Assembly: GCA_902761605.1 (NCBI GenBank)
Contig: CACWLC010000003.1
Location: 1 to 64,000 of the forward strand
From: an uncultured Prevotellaceae bacterium
GTDB lineage: Bacteria > Bacteroidota > Bacteroidia > Bacteroidales > Bacteroidaceae
DNA: 64,000 nucleotides
Direction: 5' to 3'
Below the pieces are notes generated by a model. That model was not told the DNA's origin, searched no databases, and saw only the letters and a program-made list of their open reading frames with translations. Below, one piece after another: positions 1 through 5,741 of this stretch (positions are counted from its first letter, which is position 1; the number at the start of each line of letters is the position of its first letter). Both the position numbers and the translations under genes were made by a program.

Positions 1-159
1 ATACGTCTCCATCGGAGGCTGACAAGCGTTGGTACACCACTTGGAAACAGTAGTAGGCGCACAACCGAGTTGCTCTGCCAACCACTTGTTCGTTCTCTTT
101 TTTTCTGCAAGCACCACTTTGATGCGATTGATGTCTTTGTCCATAATGGATGTTTTCAT
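1..159 (-). CDS. XRE-family helix-turn-helix regulator (N-terminal part, runs off left edge)
   Basis: The ATG is at 159 on the minus strand and 53 codons are open to the window edge, so the C-terminus is missing. The protein begins MKTSIMDKDINRIKVVLAEK and contains WLAEQLGCAPTTVSKWCTN, a classic Cro/C1-type helix-turn-helix with the turn around LGCAP and the recognition helix TTVSKWCTN. Small XRE proteins of this kind are common in Bacteroidetes accessory DNA, often near restriction-modification or mobile genes; that partner would lie outside the window. A second in-frame ATG six codons in (MDKDINR) could be the true start. No -7 box was seen directly upstream. The palindromes at 288-365 are candidate binding sites, which is only an inference from proximity. 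Confidence 0.75.
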   Translation of the reverse strand, partial: MKTSIMDKDINRIKVVLAEKKRTNKWLAEQLGCAPTTVSKWCTNACQPPMETY

Positions 160-287
160 TGTTATTGGTTACAATGATAGTCATTTTTCATGAAACTAAT
201 GCAGAATATCACGATAATTAACATGTTCTCTCACTAAATTATCGTTTTTCTCATCTTTTCGGCTCCAAACAATACCTTTTTCCGCCC

Positions 288-365
288 AACCTATGTTCAT
301 TGCCTCACGAACATAGGTTCCCACCTCTTATGAACATATCTGAAAAGTCCCACGAACATATGTTC
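288..365. promoter_or_regulatory. Cluster of GAACATA inverted repeats (possible operators)
   Basis: AACCTATGTTC (288-298) and GAACATAGGTT (309-319) form a perfect 11-base inverted repeat with a 10-base spacer. A further GAACATA half-site lies at about 332-338, and a perfect 12-base palindrome GAACATATGTTC at 354-365. Three sites sharing one half-site within 80 bases look like operators for a dimeric regulator. The XRE gene reading away from this region is the nearest candidate. No binding data can be inferred from sequence alone. Confidence 0.5.
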
Positions 366-419
366 ATGAAAACAACGTTCTCCAACTGCCCATCTTTTTC
401 AAGAAAATGAGGCTTTACA

Positions 420-780
420 CATACTGTAGCCATACTCTAGCCTGCTTCTAGCCATACTCTAAGCATACTCTAGGCATACTCAAACAGTATGAGTAGAGTA
501 TGGATATAGCCTGCCATCTCCGACGCACCCATTATCCTCCTTCATGGGATCTTCTTGGAGTCTTCTTACCCTCTTCTTGGTGTATTCTTACCCTAACGAA
601 AGACTCGGCTTGGTTCCTCGAAGGCCTCTCGAACCTCTCCCAAAGGTCTCGGCTTGATCTCGGCCACCTCTATCCTCGGCCTATGCTACGCCTATCCTAC
701 GCCTACGCTACGCCCTTGCTACGATATAGCTACGACCTACGAACGACGGCGGAACGGACGGCGGAACGACCTTGCTATGT
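420..780. repeat. Array of degenerate 11-base units
   Basis: From 420 to 485 the sequence divides into six 11-base units close to CATACTCTAGC. From 546 to about 754 it divides into 19 consecutive 11-base units in a single register. These drift from GGGATCTTCTT through ACCCTCTTCTT and GGTCTCGGCTT to CGCCTATCCTA and CGACCTACGAA. The 60 bases between can also be cut into 11-mers but are less regular. Because 11 is not a multiple of 3, this is not a protein repeat; the open frame at 500-784 is a by-product. The period is close to one turn of the DNA helix. Function is unknown. Confidence 0.8.
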
Positions 781-972
781 GTAGGTTTTCTCAAAGACAA
801 CAAAAACCTTAGTCTTTTTATCCAGATAAAGATTATATCTACGAACAAAGTCGTACCAAAGATATCGGTCTGACGACACGTTAACATTGGCACGATTGAC
901 AGCGGTCAAAACATCTGTCCCATATCTATAATTAAGGTGGGACAGCAGTTTTGTGATTTCTTTATTTCTCAA
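775..972 (-). CDS. Possible small hypothetical protein or gene fragment
   Basis: A 65-codon frame reads MRNKEITKLLSHLNYRYGTD at its start and ends KVFVVFEKTYT. Composition is protein-like, with charged and aromatic residues spread evenly, unlike the repeat array next to it. The only start is a TTG at 972 and no ATG lies in frame. The frame stays open upstream to a stop near 1021, so it may be the tail of a decayed gene. No family was recognised and no promoter box was seen. It may not be a gene. Confidence 0.25.
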   Translation of the reverse strand: MRNKEITKLLSHLNYRYGTDVLTAVNRANVNVSSDRYLWYDFVRRYNLYLDKKTKVFVVFEKTYT

Positions 973-1240
973 TGGGGACTGTCTGCCCCACGGCGAAGAT
1001 TGACCTTTGGTCGAGCCTGCTCACGTTCGGCAGAGTAGGTGTGAACTCCACTCTGCTCTCACTTAATCGCAGCCTTCCCCCGAGTGTAATTCAATGGTAT
1101 AGATTATTATGGTCTAATTCGCGAGTTGTCTTTATCGCTTTTCCATTTCAATGATCACCATGAGGTAGGGTAGAGGGAACGGACAAAAGAAAATAATGAT
1201 ATTTTTTGCTCCAACTGGTACACATATCGAAAATTATTCG
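973..1240. other. Non-coding stretch, little recognised
   Basis: No convincing gene was found on either strand. One imperfect hairpin is visible at about 1030-1056, with arms GCAGAGT and ACTCTGC around GTGTGAACT. The rest shows no promoter box, repeat or homology that could be recognised. Confidence 0.5.
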
Positions 1241-1249
1241 TAACTTTGC
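1241..1249 (+). promoter_or_regulatory. Bacteroidetes -7 promoter box
   Basis: TAACTTTGC matches the Bacteroidetes -7 consensus TAnnTTTGC exactly. No TTTG is found at the usual 19-21 base spacing; the closest is at 1205-1208. The transcript it would start has no long frame and ends at a strong terminator at 1400-1440. Confidence 0.5.
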
Positions 1250-1377
1250 GGTTGAAAACCGCGAGAACGGGCTGCACCTCGACAAAGAGCGAGCTCTCTG
1301 TACTCGGTTTGCACCGTCCTTGCAGTCGAAAAGGTTATGATGAGCGAAAACATAGGGAGCCTCTCCTTCCGCGAGAG

Positions 1378-1393
1378 ATACCTCTCTCTCCGC
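1378..1393 (+). repeat. Left 16-base direct repeat (attL-like, tRNA-Ser 3' end)
   Basis: ATACCTCTCTCTCCGC occurs here and again, identically, at 2458-2473. The last 13 bases, CCTCTCTCTCCGC, match the usual 3' end of bacterial tRNA-Ser (T-stem plus acceptor strand, discriminator G). Integrative elements commonly leave such a copy at each end. No tRNA-Ser body precedes it in this window. Confidence 0.65.
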
Positions 1394-1399
1394 TGGGAT

Positions 1400-1440
1400 A
1401 ACGTAACTATTCTGATTTTCAGATAGTTACGTTATTTTTA
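1400..1440 (+). terminator. Intrinsic terminator
   Basis: AACGTAACTAT (1400-1410) pairs perfectly with ATAGTTACGTT (1423-1433). An inner CTGA/TCAG extends the stem, and ATTTTTA follows. This is one of the strongest hairpins in the window. Confidence 0.75.
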
Positions 1441-1449
1441 TGCTCAGAT

Positions 1450-1485
1450 ACTCCCAAATTTACCCCCAAAAATACCCCCAAAAAC
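1450..1485. repeat. 12-base direct repeats, left (possible arm-type sites)
   Basis: Three adjacent 12-base units are seen: ACTCCCAAATTT, ACCCCCAAAAAT and ACCCCCAAAAAC. The same unit recurs in the same orientation at 2302-2325, near the other end of the element. Placement 57 bases inside the left att-like repeat suggests integrase arm sites. Confidence 0.6.
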
Positions 1486-1549
1486 TAATTTCTTTGAGAA
1501 TGGAATCCAAAAGTGTTATCTCTTTTATTGTACCATATCAATTCGTATA

Positions 1550-1648
1550 TTAATCTGTTACCTCATCGCTGAAATGCTCCTTGCCCCAGGCGATAAGGGC
1601 GGTGAGGGTTGGCATGAGCGACTTGCCGATGTCGGTAGAGTTCAGTAA
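1550..1648 (-). pseudogene. HxlR-family regulator, C-terminal remnant
   Basis: Reading the minus strand into the stop at 1550, the translation contains DIGKSLMPTLTALIAWGKEH followed by FSDEVTD. This matches the end of HxlR-type winged-helix regulators, which typically have an LTxxGKSLxPxLxALxxWG motif. Only about 32 codons remain, and an in-frame stop lies directly upstream. The winged helix itself and any start codon are gone. The 5' side abuts, in another frame, a fragment of an unrelated antitoxin gene (1642-1785), so a deletion appears to have joined two genes. Confidence 0.6.
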
Positions 1649-1669
1649 TTACGCTGAACTCTTTTTTTT
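1637..1669 (+). terminator. Hairpin with T-run
   Basis: AGAGTTCAG (1637-1645) pairs perfectly with CTGAACTCT (1654-1662) and is followed by a run of eight T (1662-1669). On the plus strand this is a good intrinsic terminator. No plus-strand gene is known upstream, so it may be a relic, and it lies exactly at the junction of the two regulator remnants. Confidence 0.45.
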
Positions 1670-1785
1670 ACCGTCTCATTGACCTTTCGTTCAAACTTAT
1701 CACGCTTGGGCGTTCCAATCTTTCCAAGGTCGCGCTCAAGAATCTCTTCGAAATCCACAAACTTCATATCTCCAATCTGTTCCAT
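1642..1785 (-). pseudogene. XRE/HigA-type antitoxin, N-terminal remnant
   Basis: From the ATG at 1785 the frame reads MEQIGDMKFVDFEEILERDL and continues GKIGTPKRDKFERKV before stopping at 1642; a second ATG at 1767 is equally possible. The GTPKRDKFE stretch is typical of the leader that precedes the helix-turn-helix in HigA-like antitoxins. Those proteins usually continue for another 60 or so residues. Here the DNA-binding domain is missing and the frame runs into HxlR remnant DNA within a few codons. A consensus promoter box still lies upstream at 1806-1814, so the fragment may still be transcribed. Confidence 0.55.
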
Positions 1786-1805
1786 ATTCCTGCTGATTTT
1801 ACGAT

Positions 1806-1814
1806 GCAAAGGTA
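1806..1814 (-). promoter_or_regulatory. -7 promoter box for the antitoxin remnant
   Basis: On the minus strand the bases read TACCTTTGC, an exact -7 box, about 20 bases before the ATG at 1785. Confidence 0.55.
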
Positions 1815-1885
1815 ATATAAAATCGGTAACAAACCACAATTATTTCCGAAATTATGTCCTTGTGAGAGAAAAATCTGATTATTTC

Positions 1886-1917
1886 TTTGGTTATGTGACT
1901 AAATTTAGTTACTTTTG
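1886..1917 (+). promoter_or_regulatory. hicB promoter with embedded palindromic operator
   Basis: TTTG at 1886-1889 and TACTTTTG at 1910-1917 are 20 bases apart, a consensus Bacteroidetes promoter. The spacer and the first bases of the -7 box form the near-perfect palindrome GTGACTAAATTTAGTTAC (1895-1912, core ACTAAATTTAGT perfect). An antitoxin bound here would block the promoter, as expected for autoregulated toxin-antitoxin genes. Confidence 0.65.
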
Positions 1918-1947
1918 TGTCGGTATTCAAAATAAGAGGATACGAAT

Positions 1948-2289
1948 ATGGGATATTTGAAGTATAAAGGATACACAGGAAGTGTAGAGTATAGCGAAGA
2001 TGACAAGTGCCTTTTGGGAAAGGTGCAGGGAATGTCTAAGGATAGCATTACGTATGAGGGTTCAACAGTAGAGGAATTGACAGCGGACTTTGAAGGAGCA
2101 ATTGATGACTATCTGGCTTTATGTGAAGAGAAAGGCATTGAGCCAAGAAAGCCATATACTGGTGTCCTTAATGTTCGTCTGACTCCAGAGATTCATAGCG
2201 GCGTAGCTATTGCAGCTCAAAACGCTGGCATAACTATCAATGCTTTTATTAAGAATGCTGTTGCAAAGGCATTAGGAATCGTTCTTTGA
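1948..2289 (+). CDS. hicB: HicB-family antitoxin (no HicA partner nearby)
   Basis: The 113-residue protein has the two-part HicB layout. An N-terminal partial RNase-H-like fold reads MGYLKYKGYTGSVEYSEDDK with later EGSTVEELTADFEGAIDDYL. A C-terminal ribbon-helix-helix segment runs LNVRLTPEIHSGVAIAAQNA then GITINAFIKNAVAKAL. HicB normally neutralises the HicA mRNA interferase and represses its own operon through the C-terminal DNA-binding domain. No HicA-like frame exists in the 100 bases upstream or 210 bases downstream. The gene is therefore an orphan inside the putative mobile element, with its own promoter and a palindrome at 1895-1912 as the likely operator. Its present role could be to regulate itself or to protect against a HicA elsewhere. 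Confidence 0.8.
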   Translation: MGYLKYKGYTGSVEYSEDDKCLLGKVQGMSKDSITYEGSTVEELTADFEGAIDDYLALCEEKGIEPRKPYTGVLNVRLTPEIHSGVAIAAQNAGITINAFIKNAVAKALGIVL

Positions 2290-2301
2290 AAGACGATAGT
2301 T

Positions 2302-2325
2302 ACCCCCAAAATTACCCCCAAAAAT
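2302..2325. repeat. 12-base direct repeats, right (possible arm-type sites)
   Basis: Two adjacent units, ACCCCCAAAATT and ACCCCCAAAAAT, lie just after hicB in the same orientation as the left set at 1450-1485. They are about 130 bases from the right att-like repeat. Confidence 0.6.
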
Positions 2326-2376
2326 TGGGATACGCAAATTTATCAGAAGATATTTTGATTTACTGAAAACAACGAA

Positions 2377-2398
2377 AAAGCCCCTATTTACGGGGTTT
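2377..2398 (+). terminator. Short GC hairpin after hicB
   Basis: AAAGCCCC and GGGGTTT flank the loop TATTTAC. The stem is short and the T-run weak, but the position suits a hicB terminator. Confidence 0.4.
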
Positions 2399-2457
2399 GT
2401 CAAAGTGGGACTGACAGTTTGTGAAACTCAAAGAGCGGTTATGAAAGGTTCAAAAAA

Positions 2458-2473
2458 ATACCTCTCTCTCCGC
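2458..2473 (+). repeat. Right 16-base direct repeat (attR-like)
   Basis: ATACCTCTCTCTCCGC is identical to 1378-1393. The preceding bases AAAGGTTCAAAA loosely resemble a tRNA T-loop (GGTTCAAATC), strengthening the tRNA-Ser reading. It is followed at once by a terminator, as the end of a tRNA gene would be. Confidence 0.65.
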
Positions 2474-2507
2474 AAAGAGTTCAACATTAGTTGGACTCTT
2501 TTTTTTG
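2474..2507 (+). terminator. Intrinsic terminator (probably native to the tRNA-Ser locus)
   Basis: AAAGAGTTCAAC pairs with GTTGGACTCTTT (one G-U pair) around the loop ATTA, followed by more T. It lies directly behind the tRNA-like 3' end, so it probably once ended the tRNA-Ser transcript. Its T-run also supplies the TTTG element of the next promoter. Confidence 0.7.
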
Positions 2508-2535
2508 TTATCTCAGAATTTCTTTGTATCTTTGC
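2504..2535 (+). promoter_or_regulatory. Promoter of the alcohol dehydrogenase gene
   Basis: TTTG (2504-2507) and TATCTTTGC (2527-2535) are spaced by 19 bases. This places transcription start near 2541 and rules out the upstream start at 2505. Confidence 0.7.
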
Positions 2536-2570
2536 CGCAAAATATTAAAACGGTCAAAAATTATATCGAT

Positions 2571-3755
2571 ATGAAGGATTTTAATTTCTACGCCCCTACG
2601 AGGGTGGTATTCGGAAAGAACTCCGAGGAGCAGTTGTCACAGCTGATTCGTCAGTATGGCGGTACAAAGGTGTTGGTACACTATGGTGGCGGTTCTGCCC
2701 GTAAGTCAGGACTGTTGGATAAGGTGGAGGCTATGCTCAACGATGCGAAGATCGACTTCGTGGAGTTGGGTGGGGTAGTGCCCAACCCTCTGTTATCAAA
2801 GGTACGTGAGGGCATCGAGCTCTGCCGTAAGGAGGGTGTCGATTTCATCCTGGCCGTCGGCGGCGGTTCTGTCATCGACTCCAGCAAGGCCATCGGCTAT
2901 GGCGTGGGCTACGATGGTGACCTGTGGGACTTCTGGGACGGGAAGGCTGTTCCTCAGTCGTGTCTGCCCATCGGAGTGATGCTTACCATCCCCGCTGCCG
3001 GCTCTGAGATGTCGTCGAGCTGTGTCGTAACCAATGATGAGGGCATGCTCAAGCGTGGTTTCAACAGCGACCTCTGCCGTTGTAAGTTCGCCATCATGAA
3101 CCCCGAGCGCACATATACCCTTCCTCCTTATCAGACAGCTGCCGGAGCCACCGACATCATGATGCACACTATGGAGCGATACTTCTCGAAATATGAGGAT
3201 GCCACACTCACCGATGCCATCAGCGAGGCATTGCTGCGCACTGTCAAGGATGCTGTGTTCGAGGTGCTTAAGAATCCTGAGGATTACCGTAACCGTGCTG
3301 CCATCATGTGGGCCAGCTCGCTGTCGCACAACGACCTCACGGAATGTGGCACAGAGAAGGATTTCGCCAGCCACCGTCTGGAGCATGAGCTCTCTGGTCT
3401 CTTCGGTGTCACCCACGGAGCCGGTCTCGCTGCCGTCTGGGGCTCATGGGCCAGGTTTGTGCTCGATCGTCATATCAGCCGTTTTGCTCAGTTTGCCGTC
3501 AATGTCATGGGAGTAGCCAACGACTTCACCGACCCTCGTGCCACAGCCCTTCGCGGTATCGAGGCTACAGAGCGTTTCTTCCATGCTATCGGAATGCCCG
3601 TCAGTATCCCCGAGCTCATCGGGCGTAAGGCTACCGACGCTGAGATTGCTGAGCTTGTGCGCAAATGCTCTCGCGACGGAAAGATAACCGTTGGTGCTTT
3701 GGAGGTGATCGATGCCGGCGCGATGTCTCAGATCTACCGCCTGGCTAATCAGTGA
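2571..3755 (+). CDS. Iron-containing alcohol dehydrogenase (YqhD/BdhA-like)
   Basis: This 394-residue group III, Fe- or Zn-dependent NAD(P)H alcohol dehydrogenase probably reduces aldehydes in fermentation or detoxification. The coenzyme-binding motif VGGGSVIDSSKAI lies at residues 96-108. The metal ligands appear as D195 and H199 (ATDIMMHTMER), H268 (ASHRLEHE) and H282 (VTHGAGLA), matching YqhD within one residue. The start is the ATG at 2571. An upstream TTG at 2505 would begin before the promoter box at 2527-2535, so that longer frame is not transcribed in full. The gene overlaps the convergent Nudix gene by 11 bases at its 3' end. It is the first core-type gene to the right of the accessory region. 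Whether it prefers butanol or other substrates cannot be told. Confidence 0.88.
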   Translation: MKDFNFYAPTRVVFGKNSEEQLSQLIRQYGGTKVLVHYGGGSARKSGLLDKVEAMLNDAKIDFVELGGVVPNPLLSKVREGIELCRKEGVDFILAVGGGSVIDSSKAIGYGVGYDGDLWDFWDGKAVPQSCLPIGVMLTIPAAGSEMSSSCVVTNDEGMLKRGFNSDLCRCKFAIMNPERTYTLPPYQTAAGATDIMMHTMERYFSKYEDATLTDAISEALLRTVKDAVFEVLKNPEDYRNRAAIMWASSLSHNDLTECGTEKDFASHRLEHELSGLFGVTHGAGLAAVWGSWARFVLDRHISRFAQFAVNVMGVANDFTDPRATALRGIEATERFFHAIGMPVSIPELIGRKATDAEIAELVRKCSRDGKITVGALEVIDAGAMSQIYRLANQ

Positions 3756-4275
3756 TACCTCCCTTTATCTTCTCAGGGAAGAACCGCTTGAACTCACTCT
3801 CGAAATTCGGCGTGAGGATATTCTTGCCCATCGCATCGCTTATCTCCTGCATGGTCCAGAACCGTCCTCCGTCGAGCTCATCCTTCGAGGGTTGGATGGT
3901 GCCGCTGTATGTTGTGCTGTTAACGTATACCAGTTCGCGCTCGCGCTGACTCTCAAACACGTACTTGCCCACCTTCTGAGGTTCAAAGTCGGTGATGCCC
4001 AGTTCCTCGCGCACCTCACGATGCAATGCTTCCTCGGGTGTCTCGCCATAGTCCAGGTGTCCGCCTACGGCCGTATCCCATTTTCCGGGCTGTATGTCTT
4101 TCCACTCCGGGCGTTTCTGCAGATACACGTCGCCCTGCTCATTAAACACGTGCAGATGTACCACCGGATGCAGCAGCTTCGTACCGCTATGACACTCGCC
4201 TCTCGTTGCCTTGCCCACCACTGTTCCCTCTTCATCCACTATCGGGAATATCTCTTGCTGATTATCTCTCATCAC
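3745..4275 (-). CDS. Nudix hydrolase
   Basis: The 176-residue protein carries a complete Nudix box at about residues 71-94: GGHLDYGETPEEA is followed by the REVREELGI helix with the catalytic glutamates. The N-terminal half (FPIVDEEGTVVGKATRGECH) and the segment LLHPVVHLHVFNEQGDVYLQ resemble the YfcD/IPP-isomerase-like branch. Members hydrolyse nucleoside diphosphates linked to another group, but the substrate is not predictable here. The gene is convergent with the alcohol dehydrogenase and shares 11 bases with it. A consensus -7 box on its strand at 4412-4420 implies a leader of about 130 nt, longer than usual in this window. The second codon is also ATG, so the start could shift by one residue. 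Confidence 0.85.
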   Translation of the reverse strand: MMRDNQQEIFPIVDEEGTVVGKATRGECHSGTKLLHPVVHLHVFNEQGDVYLQKRPEWKDIQPGKWDTAVGGHLDYGETPEEALHREVREELGITDFEPQKVGKYVFESQRERELVYVNSTTYSGTIQPSKDELDGGRFWTMQEISDAMGKNILTPNFESEFKRFFPEKIKGGITD

Positions 4276-4411
4276 TCCTGCTACTGTTAATTATTTTACT
4301 TGTCGCTGATCAGACTCCGTTTTTGGCTCTCCCGAGGAAACACTTACCCGCGCGCAAGGAAATTTTTGTTGGCTGGGCAGGCCGCAAATTTCGTCTTTTT
4401 TCATTGACAAT

Positions 4412-4420
4412 GCAAAGGTA
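4412..4420 (-). promoter_or_regulatory. -7 box for the Nudix gene
   Basis: The minus strand reads TACCTTTGC. It is about 135 bases upstream of the Nudix ATG. Confidence 0.55.
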
Positions 4421-4509
4421 CTAATTTTTCACGTACACTCCAAATAAAAATCCAAAATAAGTTCCTGATTTGAACAATGTGTCTTTTTTGTACATTTTTG
4501 TGGCTAAAA

Positions 4510-4542
4510 TTTGGTGGTTTCGTGAAAAAACGTTATCTTTGC
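4510..4542 (+). promoter_or_regulatory. Promoter of the 4559 gene
   Basis: TTTG at 4510-4513 and TATCTTTGC at 4534-4542 are separated by the ideal 20 bases. The ATG follows 16 bases after the box. Confidence 0.75.
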
Positions 4543-4558
4543 AAAAAAATAAGAATTT

Positions 4559-5740
4559 ATGAAGAAACTTGCTACATTATTACTAACTCTGATGCCCCTG
4601 TATGCTGCGGCTCAGGATCTCGCTGTTACTCTGCCAATTCCTTCTGGAACTAACAAAGGAATATTGTCTGTTGCTGCCGACGGGGCCAAGGGGAAACCCG
4701 CGCTACTGCAACCAATATTCTTCCTGAAGACGCTCATCGACTCGTCGGCAGTGTCTTCGATTGACCGCAATTGGATTGAGCAGCCAAAACAACAACTGGC
4801 CATAGAGGCAAGAACCACCTTTAATCAGTCGAAACTGAGGATGGAGACTACGTGGGAAGAGGATGATTTCACTATGGTATCGAAGAGTAACAATGGTTTC
4901 TCTACATCGGCAGGTCTGTGGTTAGGATATCGTGGTTATGGTCTCGGATTTTCTAAGGAGTTGGGCAAGACCACCGGTTCTACATTCTCTTTCGGAGCTA
5001 TGGGAGGCAGATTTGGTCTGAACCTGCGCATCAGCAACTATAAGAGCGATATGCCTGATATCTATTTCAATGGAGAAAAGGCATATGAATATGAGGGTGA
5101 CGAAGACCGTCTGGAAGACCCCATCAAGGTGAGGAACTTCTTCCTCGACGGATATTACTTGCTCAATGGCAAACATTTCTCATACTCTGCTGCTTATGAC
5201 AATTCGCTCATTCAGAGGCGCTCGGCGGGATCGATTGTCATAGGAGGAATGTACTTTCACAGCCGCGTTGACTACAGCGATGATTCAAACTGGTTGCTGA
5301 CTCTCTTGATGAAAAACGTGGGAAAGGTGAAGTTTACTCAGGGTAGCATCGGAATGGGATATGCATATAACTGGGTGCCGGCAAGAGGATTGCTCGTAAA
5401 TGCGATGGCTATGCCTATGTTCACATTCTATAACCGCACTACAAAGTATCTGTATGACTTCGGAGTGGTTAATCCTTACAAAGAGAGAAAATCGGAAGAA
5501 GATTATGAATGGCTGTTTGATAAGGATACAAAGATTGTAAAGACAGGAGAAAGAGAGGAAACGACCGGCAACAAACCTAAGTTTAACTTCGATATGCGCG
5601 TGTGTATGACGTATAACTGGGACCGCTGGTATGTGCGTGCCTACGGACATTTCAATTTGTTCCGCTATGGTAGCGACCTCGTTTCAGGACGAATGACAGA
5701 CTGGACTGCTTATGCAGCGCTGGGATTCAGATTCTGGTAA
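4559..5740 (+). CDS. Predicted outer-membrane beta-barrel protein, possibly DUF4421 family
   Basis: The 393-residue protein starts with a signal peptide, MKKLATLLLTLMPLYAAAQ, with likely cleavage after AAA. The mature part is rich in alternating aromatic and small residues with many Gly and Tyr, for example STSAGLWLGYRGYGLGFSKE and SFGAMGGRFGLNLRISNY. It ends AALGFRFW, a typical barrel C-terminus with a terminal aromatic residue. This fits a Bacteroidetes outer-membrane protein and resembles the DUF4421 group in length and in the GYRGYGLGFS segment, but the family name is a recollection, not a search result. It is monocistronic, with its own promoter and the divergent Nudix gene behind it. 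Function is unknown. Confidence 0.7.
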   Translation: MKKLATLLLTLMPLYAAAQDLAVTLPIPSGTNKGILSVAADGAKGKPALLQPIFFLKTLIDSSAVSSIDRNWIEQPKQQLAIEARTTFNQSKLRMETTWEEDDFTMVSKSNNGFSTSAGLWLGYRGYGLGFSKELGKTTGSTFSFGAMGGRFGLNLRISNYKSDMPDIYFNGEKAYEYEGDEDRLEDPIKVRNFFLDGYYLLNGKHFSYSAAYDNSLIQRRSAGSIVIGGMYFHSRVDYSDDSNWLLTLLMKNVGKVKFTQGSIGMGYAYNWVPARGLLVNAMAMPMFTFYNRTTKYLYDFGVVNPYKERKSEEDYEWLFDKDTKIVKTGEREETTGNKPKFNFDMRVCMTYNWDRWYVRAYGHFNLFRYGSDLVSGRMTDWTAYAALGFRFW

Positions 5741-5741
5741 G

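Larger units (their letters stand above)
1256..1440 (+). ncRNA. Possible small structured RNA
   Basis: The segment is bracketed by a consensus -7 box (1241-1249) and a strong intrinsic terminator (1400-1440), giving a predicted RNA of roughly 180 nt. It holds several short complementary blocks. GCGGTT/AACCGC lies at its start, AGAG/CTCT near 1290, GCACC/GGTTTGC around 1274-1312, and GAGAGA/TCTCTC lies beside the attL-like repeat. No known RNA family (tmRNA, 6S, RNase P) could be matched. A 29-codon frame at 1337-1426 is the only peptide it could encode. The RNA call is an inference from promoter plus terminator. Confidence 0.35.
1378..2473. mobile_element. Small integrase-less element at a tRNA-Ser-like site
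   Basis: The segment is bounded by identical 16-base tRNA-Ser-like direct repeats. Just inside each end lie direct repeats of the 12-mer ACCCCCAAAAAT: two plus a degenerate one at 1450-1485 and two at 2302-2325. The layout resembles core plus arm-type sites of a tyrosine-recombinase att region. The cargo is an orphan HicB and a fused remnant of two regulators. No integrase is encoded, so the element would need one in trans or is a deletion remnant. Because the right repeat runs straight into a terminator and then core genes, the intact tRNA-Ser probably lies left of the window, with further island DNA between. Confidence 0.5.
4276..4558. other. Divergent promoter region between Nudix and outer-membrane gene
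   Basis: The 283 bases hold the Nudix leader, its promoter box on the minus strand at 4412-4420, and the rightward promoter at 4510-4542. Nothing coding was recognised. Confidence 0.6.

Noticed and set aside
420..780. CRISPR array
   Set aside because: Units are contiguous 11-mers without spacers, and no cas gene is present.
500..784. A 94-codon open frame on the plus strand
   Set aside because: It lies wholly in the 11-base repeat array; the period is not a multiple of three and the translation has no domain-like character.
972..1154. A 60-codon plus-strand frame in the accessory region
   Set aside because: No promoter, no recognisable domain, and an unnatural composition.
1337..1426. A 29-codon peptide gene within the possible small RNA
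   Set aside because: It is short, reads through the att-like repeat and into the terminator stem, and has no recognisable homologue; it is only mentioned with the RNA.
1256..1440. tmRNA or intact tRNA-Ser
   Set aside because: Only the 3'-end-like 13 bases match; no T-loop, anticodon arm or tag frame could be found.
1850..2500. A HicA toxin partner for HicB
   Set aside because: No frame of ~60 codons with HicA-like sequence lies on either side of hicB.
2796..3416. A 206-codon frame on the minus strand inside the alcohol dehydrogenase gene
   Set aside because: It is a shadow of a well-supported gene in another frame, with His-rich, low-quality translation.
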